Source of the DNA: Glandiceps talaboti
Taxonomy: Eukaryota > Hemichordata > Enteropneusta > Spengelidae
Direction: 5' to 3'
NCBI RefSeq assembly: GCF_964340395.1
Contig: NC_135552.1
Location: 18,377,181-18,441,180, forward strand
DNA: 64,000 nt
In this document: positions 10,306 to 25,194 of the stretch, piece after piece
How positions within the stretch are numbered: position 1 is the first letter of the stretch
Layout of the letters: each line of letters begins with the position of its first letter
Notes under the pieces: model-generated
The model's input: the letters and a program-made list of their open reading frames with translations, nothing else
What the model was told of the DNA's origin: nothing
The model's database searches: none
Program-made: the position numbers and the translations under genes

Positions 10306-11559
10306 TAACCACAACCAAAGAAACACACCACAGAAGTACACAAACAAATTAAACAAACGTCGACAACATAAACCAAAAATAAAGCGAAACAATATTAATA
10401 TTATAGGATATATGTTCAAAAGAAACGCATCATGTATTATGTTGTTAGTTTATACTAGAGAACATAGCTTGCTATCAGACTTCATAATGCCATGACAGCC
10501 TTTAATGTCATTCATTCATTCATGCATTGTACGCATTTTCCGGAAGGTTTTTTTTGTGTGATAATAGTGATATACCGAATCTGTCACATTTTTATATCTA
10601 CAATCGATTCGATATCGTTTTAGTGTCATTATAATTGAATGAAATCTACTTGTCATTGCCTTGACAGTCATTTCATGTTATACCTATCAGTATATCTAAC
10701 GCTTCAAACATCTCGATCAACTTGAGAATCTCTCGTGAACTCTTCTGGGGAGAAAAAAAAACTATTTACACGATGATCATTTAGGTAACCAGCATACAGC
10801 CACGGGAAATGATAGCATGGTAGGAAATAATCAAGTCTTTTTGTTGTATTCACATAATCTTGTAGGATTTCACTGTACTCAAGGGCTAGAAACGACTAAA
10901 AAATAGCCCGTATTGTGGTGAAATGTTTGTGAAAACCCGGATGTTGTAATATAAGACGATCAATAAGATTGCATGTGCCTCGGTGATGAACAAAATGGGG
11001 GTCGTCATCGCCTTTTCATTTTCTGCATACAGACGTATTTCATTCCTCGTCAGATTAGAACGTGTTCAATGGTTTCTATGGGGTAGATAAATTAGCCATG
11101 CGGATCGTCGGTTCATAACTGTAATCGATTGCCGAATTGATGATGGCTATTTAATTAACATTTACCTGGACTAAGCAATATAGCGTGTAAGGTACAGAGA
11201 TATGACAATAAACATATGCTAGCCTTGTACGTTGCCTAATAAAAGAAATCACACCACCTTTTAAACTAATTTCGTATTTTCTGTACACGGCGAATTCAAC
11301 CTATATTGAGGTTATTCATGACGTCATTACCAATGGTGTAGTAGTGCACGGTTATTAGTTGGATGTCGGGTGTTTTCATTTGTTGCATTCATAATATACA
11401 TCCTCTGTTCGATTATCCAAGACTCTTAACATTGAGCTCAGTATTATTTAGAACAAGTGGAGAGAACAGCATACACGATGAATAATATTGTACAATTGCC
11501 AAGATTTCCCTGTCACCTGCTACGTATTGATCAAGATATAATCCACTTTTCTTTCTAAC
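10306..11559. other. non-coding stretch
   Basis: No gene seen. A perfect CRE octamer TGACGTCA lies at 11319-11326. A short CATT run is at about 10510-10525. Confidence 0.45.
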
Positions 11560-11586
11560 GAGAGAGCGAGAGAGAGAGAGAAAGAT

Positions 11587-11629
<43 letters not shown>

Positions 11630-11635
11630 AAAAAG
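11560..11635 (+). repeat. (GA)n microsatellite with GATA interruptions and A-run
   Basis: GA dinucleotides with GCGA, AAGA and GATA interruptions, ending in an A-run at about 11625-11634. Confidence 0.95.
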
Positions 11636-12596
<961 letters not shown>

Positions 12597-13975
12597 GATT
12601 CCATGCGATTATTGTATATAAACCTTATAGCTAAGGCACATCTCCTTTTCTAATCAGGAACGTGAAGGTTTCTCGCCAACTCAATAACACATATAAGAAA
12701 CAGCTCTTTAGACAAGTGTTATACAGTGATAGTCCTATTTATTCAATGTGGCAATCATTTGTACTACATGCCTTTAGGTAAACAGTCGTTAGTAGGCCAT
12801 AGAGGTGCTCACTAAATTGTATTAGCTACCTGACATTTTCCAACTCAATACTAGAGTCATGCTAACTCAGTCAGGCATTCAGGACAGCGCGCATCGTGCC
12901 ATGTCATTTGATTAAAGTAAAAGAAAAGAGCGAATCTTATCCCTTGGAGATGAAGTGTCTTCAAGACGATGCATACGTAGATTCCCGTCTGCAAACCTAC
13001 CTATATTCTACTGAATAATTTGTGAATAATTAATTGATTCACTTTCTAAATTGAGATTAAGATTTTATCAAACAAAGCATCCATTATTGTATGCATACAT
13101 TTCTCCCGTGAGAGAAATATGTGTTTCAATCAAAAAAATCTAATTACATCTGAAATTAAAATGTATTATTTATAAAGACGTAGATCTGCAAACTGTAGGG
13201 GGGTGTGACTAAGTACAAATGCAAGATCAGATTTGAAGTGCTTGTATTCAATTTCATATCATAACACATATACAATGTATATGTAGGTGTTTCATTGAAA
13301 TTTGGACACTTTTCTCATTACCATTTCCCTGATATCGAACACATGCATGGTCACATTTTTAAGAGTCAAAGTTCAGTCCTATCAGTCAGAATTGAGATTG
13401 AATCTAACAACCCATACAAGCTACATGGACGTTGGTAATCAGGTGGTTTCCATGGCAACGGAACGGTCTCGTCGTGTTTGTTAATCTAGCGGGGCACAGA
13501 AGAAAGGAATAGAGAGTGGATCAGGTACTGATGGGAGTTTTGCTCATTAAAGTAAACATAAACATTGTCTACGCTGTGACAATTACAGACATCCGTGTAC
13601 AGAATAGTGAAGATGTGAATGATAACGCTAATAATCAGTATATGTTGAACTGAAAGACCACTGTCAACCTAAATTGGTCACAGCTAGTTACTTTCTTTCA
13701 AAGTTACATCGTTAGAATTACACAAAAAAACCCACAAAACTCACAATCACAGTACACGGAGTCTCAACTTGCCATTTGGGAATTCGTAAATTGGCGGATG
13801 CGATAATAAAAATGATATTAAATCCCTATATGAGGTTTTGTTGCATATTTGATTCAAAAGACTACTTTATATATGCACAGTCTGTAGAATCATTCATTTT
13901 GCTTCAGAGTCAACATTTGCATTCTCATCTATCAACCTATGTTGTCGAGTTACCTTGCAAACTCAAACTATAATG
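12597..13975. other. non-coding stretch
   Basis: AT-rich sequence without repeats of note. Nothing recognised apart from short chance open frames. Confidence 0.45.
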
Positions 13976-14678
13976 TTACACACCAATATCTAAAAACCCA
14001 TTATCAATATAACGAGCTGTGGTATCCATCTCGTCTGCCGTAAGGTTGATACCTTCCGCCATCCATAATAATGCTTTCGTTTCATTTTGTTGAAAGCGGT
14101 GCGTCTTCTAGTTTTTGTCATGAACGACATGAACATATCCGGTGATGCCTGGCATAGACAGAAATAGAGAAGGAAAATCAAGGACATATACAAATGGAAT
14201 GATAATCAATGGTACAACGAAACAGAAGAGTGATTTGCGACTGGAATGACGTGATAAAGGATATTTAAGTATCCACGTCTTAATGTGTAGATTGGGATTA
14301 TATGCCGGATGAATACAAGTAGATAACTGTAACAGTTGAAGTATTGAAATAACATGATAATTCATGAACAGAAGTTGAAGACTACACAGAATATAGGCAA
14401 TGTAGTAGATAACAATACAGAAATGAATTAAACTAGTGACGAATGGTAACACATGTAAAACGAACAAAATGTTGTATAATATATTGCACGAGGTAACTGA
14501 CAAAAATGGGAAAGTGTTAACGTTATTCTCGTGTTCACGAAGCGATCTAATTGTCCACGTAGACGTAAATGATAAAAAGATACTAGATTAAAGTATAGTG
14601 TACTTTGTAAAACCGATAAGGTAACACAGCACACATTAACAAGTAGCAATCCATGCTTGTGGTTTAGAAAAGAGGTAC
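13976..14678 (-). pseudogene. possible membrane-protein exon(s), frame-disrupted
   Basis: On the minus strand an excellent acceptor (TTTGTCTGTTTTTCAG) precedes 14678. One frame then reads TSFLNHKHGLLLVNVCCVTL and on to LRLRGQLDRF. Near 14545 the apparent coding frame shifts to one that reads LREHENNVNTFPFL and continues through strongly hydrophobic segments (ILYNILFVLHVLPFV, IVIYYIAYILC, FCFVVPLIIIPFVYVL) to a TAG at 14108-14110. Beyond that stop the same frame stays open and polar (LLWMAEGINLTADEMDTTAR) to TAA at 13976-13978. A shift plus an in-frame stop suggest a pseudogene, an unrecognised small intron, or chance. The fold looks multi-pass, but I cannot name the family. Hydrophobic frames arise easily in AT-rich DNA, so confidence is low. 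Confidence 0.25.
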
Positions 14679-15697
14679 CTGAAAAACAGACAAACAAAAA
14701 ACAAGAACTTTACTTTCGTGAACTTACGGTAGTGTGGACTGAACCTGATCAAACACACAGATTGTGTACATCACGTACTGTTATATACAAAGCATATAGG
14801 CCATGCAATTATTAATAATTGTGAATTGAAATTGAATGGCTATATACATTTGTATTTTATTGTTTCCATAGAAGCTCGTGCAGATCTTGTTGTGACATGC
14901 ATTGCAGTTCTATTCAAGTGACATCTGAAAGTCATTATTACGTAATTAGCACTGCAGGAGGTATATGATATTAAATTAATCGAGTTATAATGACGCGATT
15001 TCAAAATTATTCTATCGTGTATATGTTGTCATTCTCTTCTATATTAAAATTTAGCAGTCTTTCACCGGGACTAGAAAATCGACTAAGGCACGATGAAGGA
15101 TTTTGAGATTCAGGTAGACACATTATGACAAGAGCCGCCCTGAACACATGTACACATCCATTGTGAGTTTATATCAAAACCATTGGGTACTCATACGAAA
15201 TGTTTCAATGTTACCATTCTTCCTCTTCTGAAAGCTATAGTTTTACCGAAAATCATCATATTTGTGGAAACATTCTTGACAACAGACTTAATGATACGTT
15301 GCAGTATTGACAACTCTCACACTGATAACGGTAGATTCTTTGATTTGTCTTGGATAAACTATAGTCTAGTGCATTGCTTCGTTGAACCTCTGCAGTCCCC
15401 TAGGCTCAGTGTTGCTCTTTCGTCTCCCTCGGACCAGCACAGGGCTTAAGTGTTCTGGAGTCCTTGCTAAAAATAGACCACTGGTTGATGAGGCATTTCA
15501 TTGAAAATATTGTCAATGCTTTTCACCAACCTTGTCTTTTACTTGCAATTGAAGTTTGACTGATGACTATTGGCTCACGTTGAAGGCTATTTGCACAACC
15601 CTAGCCATGTATTGCAGTCGTTGCAAATGTATACACGATAATGATCGTAGCGGCATGGTAGAATGTTTCTCGTCGTACCATTTGTAAATGTGCTCAC

Positions 15698-15752
15698 CAG
15701 ATAACATCGAGACAAATGCAGGCAAACAATTTTGAAGTACTGCATTACCATA
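15698..15752 (-). CDS. candidate coding exon, minus strand
   Basis: Acceptor TTTGTTTTGCTTTCAG on the minus strand leads into 55 bases, then donor TCTG|GTGAGC. The open frame reads YGNAVLQNCLPAFVSMLS plus one base. Its outgoing phase (one base, G) fits the incoming phase of the candidate exon starting at 14678, where G plus GT completes a Gly codon. That would give a 1-kb intron. The phase match supports linking them, but by chance one in three exon pairs would match. The frame also stays open past the donor to 15567, so the donor may be spurious. Confidence 0.25.
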
Positions 15753-17116
15753 CTGAAAGCAAAACAAACTTTCGATGTAGTAAATGGAGTGTATCGGTAA
15801 TAACATCTCAAACGGGGACCTAGAAGACATACGGCTGCGCGGTACATGTATGTAGTTCGAAGTAGCAGGTGGGAAGGGCAAAGTTAGCAAACGCTTGAGA
15901 AATCAAGTGATTTACTTGTCTGTACTAGTTCGATCGAAGTGGTTGATGGGAAGGACAACGTCAAGTCTACTTTAATTTGATAAGCATGGCAAACATCTAC
16001 TCTCAACCCATCCCCTCCCCCCACTCCGCACGATATGGTCGTACTTTAAGGATATTGATGGGCCATTGTCATCAAAAAAATGTTTTATCATTGACATATT
16101 ATAGAAAACACTGTATGATTAAAACAATGCGATTAAATTATTCCAAGAATTAATATATGCCACAAATAGAGTGTGTCGCACTCGCAACGTGTTCATTGGG
16201 AAAGTCAATGGAAATGATTACTTGTTATGAGAGGATGGATTATATGGTCGTTGGTTTATCTGTGTAATTAAGAAAATATAATTTAGTAGTCTGTGTGCAT
16301 GGCGAATCAACATGGTGACACGTGACTGGTTTACGGAAATGCAGCCTGAGTTTTTAAATGTTTAGCCAGCCTCTTTTTAAAAAGTTGAAGGCCTCCCATT
16401 GTTAAGGATGGCTATAAATAACCCCGTCTATTTTTGTCCACACGGAACCGTTAACGTTGCTGATGGAATATAATGTGGAAAGTGGAAGTTGTTTTTAATT
16501 GTGTGACGTCAGAGCTTACAAACAAAACTCATACCAGAACTACACGGTCAATTAAAATTTCAATTAAATGCACGGTATTAATTGAATTCGGAGGAATTAA
16601 GGTGATCACAGTTTCCGAGTTTCACAAAAGTTGAAAGCGAGTACCCGTCAAGTTTGTCTCTAGAAGCAACATAAGAAGTTCTAAAATATTTTTTCATGGA
16701 CATGCCCAACAAGACCTCGTGACAAAGCTGTCGGGATCGGCGGGCATCCAGGTCAGATTAATAATCGACCTTATATATATAAAGCCTATCGTTTATGACC
16801 GAGTCGTGACCTGCGCAGTGCAGACGTCGTATTGTATGACATCATTCGGTAGCACGATCCTCAAGTGCGGGAACGGAGTTGAACAAAACTTCGCGTTCTG
16901 CCTATGTCATCCAATCCAACATCGGTAACACAGTAGCTAGTATTTTAAGTATGTATGAATCGATGACACCAACTTGTATACAGTGCGGATAGTTGTCATT
17001 TAGGACGGTTCACTCCCATTGTTTTATTCTATACAGCCTTACAGGTAGGACACCTTACCAATGCACTTTGTACACCGAAAACTTGTTATTGTCTCTCTAT
17101 GTGTATAGCATGCTTG
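15753..17116. other. non-coding stretch
   Basis: No gene recognised. The segment 16700-16930 is locally richer in G+C and CpG and holds a 69-codon open frame without splice or homology support. Confidence 0.4.
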
Positions 17117-17148
17117 AGTGTGTGTGTGTATATGTGTGTGTGTGTGTT
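17117..17148 (+). repeat. short (GT)n microsatellite
   Basis: GTGTGTGTGTATATGTGTGT and similar, about 32 bp. An open frame passes through it and on to 17256, ending QYVEALKLKHNTAAAIVREP and a few more residues; I could not assign it. Confidence 0.85.
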
Positions 17149-17399
17149 CCCAGCCAGTATGTTGAAGCCTTGAAGCTCAAACACAATACTGCAGCTGCTA
17201 TTGTTCGTGAACCAATCCTTTGCTTGAGGGTTTCGCCTAAATCACATCTATTTTAATCGGGCTGCGTGGTAGGACTATTATTGGTAACACGGTCAGATTT
17301 GTCTCGGCCATTACTCGCGTTGGACTGGACATTAGTTTAACCATTAGCAGGTGAACTCAGTAGTACAGATGTACGGTGATCAATACAATCATCTATTCA

Positions 17400-17646
17400 C
17401 CTGTAGCGTTTTAATTTACGTTCAATCAGAAGAGCTACTCCCCGGAGCTACTCTCCTACACTAAAGCCACGACCAAACACGCGTGGTATGGTATGGTCGT
17501 ATGTGTATACGGTGATCAGTAGTCTACGCGGGACCAGTAGTAACAAGTTTCACCTCAGACCAGTAAACCCTGGAAGACTGTACCTCACCTCCGGGTTCAC
17601 AGAGTACAGGTTATAACCGTCGTCGACGTGTCATTGCATGGCTTCG
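17400..17646 (+). CDS. candidate first exon: 5' UTR with ATG and strong donor
   Basis: The last 240 bases are richer in G+C and CpG than the surroundings. They end in ATG GCT TCG|GTGAGT, with ATG at 17638-17640, a G at +4, and a consensus donor from 17647. This is what a 5' untranslated region with three coding codons (Met-Ala-Ser) spliced in phase 0 looks like. Upstream frames contain stops, as expected for UTR. No TATA box is obvious; the start of the exon is set only by the composition change and is approximate. No partner exon is identified downstream. Confidence 0.3.
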
Positions 17647-20600
17647 GTGAGTGCTACAAATAACGTGTCATTTCCTTCCATAGTACTTTTTAAAAAGTGT
17701 TTAGTTTTATTGACTTAACACGTCGGTGTGACTGTCGAAGCAAATATTGAAAAAGATTGCCGTTCGGGTTTAACCACTACAGCCATCATTCATTCAATTA
17801 GTGTATGAAGTGAAAAGATGACAAGATATTTAAGCATGTAATTGGCACATAAAAGCTATCTAATACTTGCTTCCTAACACAGCAGTCACTCGTTAACCTT
17901 AGTACTAAAGAGTTCATGAGAGTGAAGAATAATGGAGGGCTTGGTCTGGGTGACTTGTCACAAGGTAGTCGTGTCAATAGTGGACCAACAGCCTAGTTTA
18001 AAAATAGTGATTGTGTTTGAAAAGACGGTTCCTCTTCCCTCTGTATCCTTACAATTGTAGACAAACTGTTGTTTGAATTTACGAGAGGTCATACGTAGTA
18101 TTGATCAGCGTATTACTTTGTAAATGATCTCGTTTCACATATATTGAGAAACGGTTGATTCTTTTATGCCATGCCTCTTCTCAAATGCAAACGGTGACAG
18201 ATGTATGGCCTCGCTGATACTGTAGATTTGCCACCTATTAATATCAGGTTAGGGAATATATAACAGTGTTTTGTTACGTTTAAAACTATAACCAAGTATT
18301 TTATCTACCATTGACTGGGACCATCAAATTGCTCATTCATTTTTAAAGTGATACGTGTTTTTTTTTCTAATCAGCACACTGACATATAGAGTAATATTGA
18401 CGTTTGCATAAATGTGTTGGTAAGGAAACGAAGGTGAACGGGCGACAAAACGTGTGACGACTTTATGGCCGTTTACTCTACTGCAATCGATAACACAGTG
18501 GCTCCGAAGGGCATGTCAGAACTTTGTCCCAGTCATCCACCTACGCTCGGCTGCACAGTGACAATAACTTGATTTGGGTTGTGATAAGATAAACCAACTA
18601 CACTTATCATTTGAGGAACTGCGTGTTTACTACTGAGCCCTGCATTGTTGAAATGTGATAATGGTGACCTTATGTGACTTTGAACTTGATAAATTTAAAT
18701 GTTGTTATTACAAGACCGCAAGTGGTGAGGGCAGCGTGATTTATCCGGATGGCTGGTTTTAAGATTTAATTACTGACACAAAGTAACCCTGGCTTTTACA
18801 AACTATCGTCGCTGTCAGCATGGCAGGGTAGATACATTCGAAATCAATAGATACAACTACTGTACACTAAGTGGCCGTTCTTCCGTTATCATCACTTGAC
18901 GGTGATCACAGAACGTTAATGGTACAGTATTTCACCCAACTTAACGCCATTAGTAACTCGGAAACAACTGGGGAAAAAAGCATCCCATAGGGACACAGCC
19001 AGAAACAAATTTCAAATCGTTAAGAAGTAGCACGTAACGGGACTAAACACCGAACTAAGAAAACGCCAGCTTCGCTTAACTTTTACCAAAGAGTTTGTTT
19101 AGACGATGGTAGTCCTGTCTATTGTGATTTCAACAACAATAAGTATGTTTTTGCTAGCTGTGATGCTTTGTGTTTGACCTTTGACACTCTTTGTGAAACA
19201 CCCACAAAGCGGAATGCTAGATTTTAAAGCAAACCTAAGTTTATCGAGTGGTATTGTGCGTTGCGAGTGCATTGAGTTCGGCCGGCTATAGTTGTCATGG
19301 CGTAATACATTGTTTCATTTGGCCAAGCAGCGCAGATGTTTAATAGATTCATTGAATCAAATGGATAAACATAATACACAATAGACATTAGCGAACACTG
19401 GCACAATTTAAAGAAATACTCTGACAGAAACAACTGTCAGCTTCGTCCAGTCTGGGAAACAACATACATACATACATAATCTACAATCTCCCGTTTAGTG
19501 CAACGGAACCAATCAACTTCTAGTTGGTATTGAGTCCCCCCCCCCCCATCCCGACTCTGGCGAACAGCCATGATGGTGATAATGGAAGGATTTTGTTGAA
19601 CAAAGAACCCTATTTCCTCAAAATCTACCCTGAATGTTTCAGCAACTCTTCAAGTTGTAATTTCCCATCGCCTACACCTGAATCAACTCCTTGAAAAGAG
19701 TCGGTTGCCATTTGTAAGCGCTTAGATTGTCCAATAAACCGTAGTCTTAATACGGGTTTTGTTAATGACGGATTTCTCCGTTAATCAGTCGTTAACACAA
19801 ATCTTGCCATGTGTAATTATCAGATTTGTAGACGGTTTTAGCGTAAATGTCATCATCACGGTCCGTTATTGACCTCGGAATAATCACCTTAGTACCTATC
19901 GACTTTCGCGCCCACCCCCCCCCCCCCACATGATTACCTATGTACAGAATGTACGTCTTACATAATTATTCGCATGTTCACTGATACATGCCCCCGTCCC
20001 CGTGAATTTATGCCATCGTTTATCTCGCTATGCTCATCACATCTTAGAAGTTACCGAGTAACAGTGCACAGTGGTAATTTATTCCCATCAGTAATTTGTT
20101 TGGTAGACTTCTGAACACAGCAGTCGACATGTAGAGTCGGTAATGCACATTCCGTAGGTACAAATTGCAGCAATTAAAGTGGGCTCTTTGTTTTGAAGCT
20201 TGTTTACGCGTGTAATTCGTCGCACAATGTGTGACTGACAAAAAATAACAGAGTTTGAAGTATCTGTTAATGTTTGTGTCACAAGGTCATCCACGAAAAG
20301 TCAACGTGTAACAAACTGAAGAGTTCAGCAGTGGCAGTGCGTGATTGCCATGCGACACAGTCCGTCACAGTAATAACCCTAGCAATCTGTACCAAAAGTA
20401 TCACTACATTCAGATTGGTCACACCTGTAGATATTAAACTAAAGAAAAGTGATCAGTCGTGCCGAAATAAACGTTACAATTGATGGTGATTGATGATATG
20501 TGAATGTATCATATCCAGGGATAAAGGTGAAGCTTATACTTATAGATACTAGTAATTCACGACTACGTTTTGGAAGCCATCTGTTTTGTAGCAGAATAAA

Positions 20601-23600
20601 CAATCACCTCGTGTTATGTTCGTGTTTTGAAAACAATTCGGTTATCATATTGATCTCAACAAACAGTGCAGTATTTTTCTAATTACAGTATAAACGTTGT
20701 GATGGCTATATGTTCTCATATGTACACACGAGCGTACACGTATTTTGATGGCAGGGCTTTAGTTCACAATACTTATTTAAACAAAAACATATATCCTTTT
20801 CAACAGCGAATATATACGGTATTGTATTATTTTCATGGTTGTGGAATACGACGGACAACACACGATTTATATTCTACGTACGCCAACAGAAAAAAACGCA
20901 TTATGCTGTTCAATTGTCCTGGACTGTGTGTTATATACTGTTAATGACTGGTGACTGTTATACTCGCATATATTTAGCAACAAAACACATTAGTGTATAA
21001 ACCACATGGCACTGTTATTTCTATTGTGTAAACTTGAAATTGATGGATATGGCTAGGCCCAAAATACAATTGTTAAAGCGATATATTCGGTATATATACA
21101 GGCTCATACTTTAGAGAGCTCATATAAACGCACTTCCTTTTTTTATCAACATTGTCGTTCAGTAGCAGTTTTTAATGTTTTGCTTGTCACATGTTTTATG
21201 ACATTAATAATTATTGTCTTTTTTAAATTTTACGGGTATCATAAATCGAACCGCTAACAAAGCAGGCCGACATCCGAACTACTTTGACGGAGAACAAATT
21301 GCTATATATATATTTATATAGTAATTGTACGTGCCAGACAAGGTATGTAAGTTGTACATTGCATGAAATACGATCGGAGAATTTCAGAAAATATGCAGTG
21401 TATAACGTCGGAATGTAATTCTTCGATGTCAAGTGATGAAAGATTCAGTTGTTCAACATCGAAATATGTTATTAGATACTCATAACTTGTATATTTTCAC
21501 GGAGATTTTTCAAATTCGACATAATCCTGTATAATTTACCACTGTTCCGACTTAGTCGTCTGTTATTTACGTAGCAATACTTCAATCTGCTATTACGTCA
21601 CATGCCACTAGTCTGGTACTCCGTTACCATGACAATGATGCCGTATGATGAAATGCTCAAATTGTATCAGCGCTGTGAATATCACTAGTATTGATGTCAA
21701 AGCACACAGACACGCAATAGTGACCCAGGCTGTTATTAATTTACGAGAGAGTCGCATGGAAATAAATGATTATTGACTAATGTTTGTTTTGATCTAGCTA
21801 GTAAGTTATTTACGGACACGCATACGCGATGTTTGTATGTACAATGTTATTGTTTCAATATGAATCATGCATGAACGACTCAAATTTACCACACATCTAC
21901 ATCAAATTACCGTCCACTGTGTTTATGATTAGGCTCATGACCTGATGGGATGAGGTCGTAACCTTGATCTATAGCTACTGCTTTATCCGAATATTTCCCT
22001 TTACAAATATAGTCTTGAAAAGGAATGTCAATCGAGTTCAAAGGTCAGATAGGCAAAGGCCTCGATGTCGTTGTTGCTGCTGCTTTTATCATATTCTAAA
22101 TTACACATATGAGTAATGGATTTACAGCATCGAATTCAGACCACAGGGACACGTATTATAAGGAAAATATCACACTAATCCTGATACTTCAAATATATCA
22201 ATATAAGTTCTAGAAGAGATAACTAACGTTCTTTCCAGAAGGTAGGGGGAATATATTCAAATCAAATATAGCCTTTAAACAAGGAAAACAATCTAAGAAA
22301 TACTACACGCCCCTATGACCCAGATGTCTATCGAAATCAGGTAAATCGTACGAATACAAGTAAACCATCGCCGTGTGTGTCGTGTCCACAAAAGAACTCG
22401 CCCACTCATAGGAGTTACAGAAATTCTATATTGGAAGTGAACCGTGAAACTGTGTGCACGACTTGTTCACGTTGCTAATGCTTCGTTGGTTACCTACAAC
22501 CTGTTTATCTGTATCTGTATTCTGAATAAAGGCTGTACATGTATCGAAGTCCGCACTCTAAAGCGGCAGTACCAAATTCTCTGTCTCGACCGTGATAGTT
22601 GTAACTTTGCAAAGATAACTGTACATGTACGTGCAATTGTATTTTCAATGAAAGTCTCGTTTGCTTGGCTGATGATAATTGCCAGTGTACACCTGTTACC
22701 TCAAGTAGACAAGGGGATTGGCTTGAACATAAGGTCCTATAAATGACCTTTTGTGTTCAGTAAATGAAGTTCGAATCAGGATATTGAGTTTAGATTAATA
22801 ACTATTCTGTTGGAAATTGCGATCGATGTAAACAAGACCCATTCTACATTAAATCATGCAGGTGCACGGTTCCCCTTTAAATGGTGACATAATATGCAAG
22901 TTACCCCGGATGAATTTCTAAAAGAAAATCGCTTGGGTAGTTTTAGGATTAAGTTCTGAAAGACACATTGACTTTGACTTGTTGTAGCGGAGAACATAAG
23001 TTATTTTTAGCAGAGCGTGACATAGACAATATTGGAAGACAGATGCCAGCAAATACCTTGAATAGTTGCAGAAAGTCAAAAGTCTGTCAATGTTACTTCC
23101 ACTCAATAACAGATCACTTTTGCACCTTTTCGAGATGACAATTTCTTAGTTGAAACCCTCTTCAGGTCAATTCCATGTAAAAAAAAAATATAAAAAATTT
23201 TAAAATACAAAAATAAAAACAGCGGCCTTTGCAGGATTACATAACATGTAATGAACGCTTTTGAGAAATGTCTCCGATGAAAGTTCCAATTACGCAGTCA
23301 CTGCACAATTTAGGCAAAGATAACAAACGTGAAGAAATGTATATGACACAGTATGTGTGAATATCACTGGCATGCAAAGCTTGATGTCAAATGTTTGGAC
23401 GATACACTTTACTGAGATATCAGTCTACGAAACTGACGTGATTTATTCACGCAATGTAAAAAATTGATGATTAAAATTATAAGACCTGGAATTGGGAGTT
23501 TATAAATTTATCGACCACCATGAAAGGACTCTAGAACGAACAGTCAACCATGATAGTTTATTGGGAAGGAACTCTTTGATCTTTGATTAGTATATTTACA

Positions 23601-24173
23601 TTAAAACAATAGATTACACGAAAAATAGATAGAACGAAAATAATAGCCTATAAACGTAAACCATAGAGCCTCCACCAACTGCGTAAACTGACATACCACT
23701 GTGACATAGTGCATCAATAACTTGTTTTCGAATATGTCTTCTGATGAAGCGACATCATGGTTCCGTCAAATGAAAGTAGCACTCGTTATTGAATGCGAAT
23801 GATTAAATTTATAAGAAAAAGATGAAATGCGTAAAGTTGGTTATACTTGAGACGTGGAGGCACCCTACTTTAGTATTTGATTGCCATTCTCAAGATGCTG
23901 ACGCCAGAACAATTGTTAATGCCAAGATTTTCTTGTTGATAATATACAAATTGCTAGTAACTGCTCCATTCTCTAGTGGTTTCTATGTTTGTCGAGTGGA
24001 AATGTATGTACTTCAATGCAAGGTGATCTGATTTTTAGCTTGATTCCTACTTCACAGAGTTTAAGTTAAAACCCCACTCACTTAGCCTATTGCCCTTGTA
24101 TACTTGGTATCGTTAATAGTTTTGTATGAGGACGTGTTACTAAATACATTTAGAAAATTTCTGTGTGACAAAA
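17647..24173. other. 6.5-kb stretch without recognisable genes
   Basis: AT-rich, almost free of long tandem repeats. It contains C12 at 19536-19547, C13 at 19915-19927, and a donor-like AAG|GTATGT at 21343 with no good exon behind it. Open frames up to 100 codons (22444-22746) show no family resemblance I recognise. If the 17.4-kb exon is real, this would be intron. Confidence 0.45.
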
Positions 24174-24378
24174 CTAGCCTACGTATACCGTGTAGACGTG
24201 TAGGACTAAAGCTACTACACTATTTCCGCTGTTCTAACTGATGTTTTGAATATTTTATGCTCGTCCAACTCGCTCACTCAACTCGACGAGCGAAAATTCA
24301 AAACGTCAAACTGTCAGTTGGGATGGCGGAAATAGTAAAGTAGCGTTAGTCCTAGACATCTACAGGTAGGTAGGCTAG
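24174..24378. mobile_element. foldback (inverted-repeat) element, about 205 bp
   Basis: The left arm from CTAGCCTACGTATACC and the reverse complement of the right arm (ending GGTAGGTAGGCTAG) share long blocks, including TAGGACTAA, GCTACT, ACTATTTCCGC, AACTGA and GTTTTGAAT. Arms are about 90 bases with small indels; the centre near 24270 contains CGCTCACTCAACTCGACGAGCG. Target duplication is not clear. It is too short for a transposase. Confidence 0.7.
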
Positions 24379-25194
24379 ATAAACCACTCATGCTCTACAA
24401 AAAATTACTTCCCTTTATTTATTTACCCGACAGTGTCATTGGTGATGTGTCATGTCAGGATCGGTAATACCAGGTCATTTTGTGTGACATTGAATTAGAC
24501 TTGGTGAATAATATGCTGTATCATGCATTGTCATATCTATATGTATCAGAATTTCCTGTGTGTGATCGTGTAGTTATGTAAGGTCATTAGTTCTCAATGT
24601 ATGACATTAAGACCAATCAAGTCTGCAATATATGTCACAATTTCGTTCTTTTTTGTACGATTTATATTTTCAAACAAAAACTATCGCTACAGGTCTGTGT
24701 AAAGTGATCAAGTTGTACCATGCATTTCATTTCACTGTACATGTATATACAACTAAAACACCAGGAGGGAATCTTAGATGCACCACCGTGACTTAAATGT
24801 ATTTTTGCCCGTATTTTTGTAATTATTAACGTGTTTAATATTTTATATCAACTAATGGTTATTTTATTGTGGAACTTAATCAGAAGTCACTTGGCGGCAA
24901 TTTTGTTACGTCTGTAAAATGGTTTTACTCTAATAATAATTGCATACAACGCCGCAAGCCTTTCATGGAATTGGATCAGAAATACCCGTGGTAATTCCGG
25001 GAATGCTTTCCCATGTGATTCCGACAAATTCCCGGTACATGTGCATATGTTTATTCACATTTTCCAAGGACACTGTCATTTACCATGACAGGAACGTTCA
25101 ATTCTCAGCAGAGTTTGTCGTGAAGTATCTGACTTCCACTCATTTATGTTTGACGTATCACACTCCATACACGTTTGTTAAAGCTTTAATAGTA

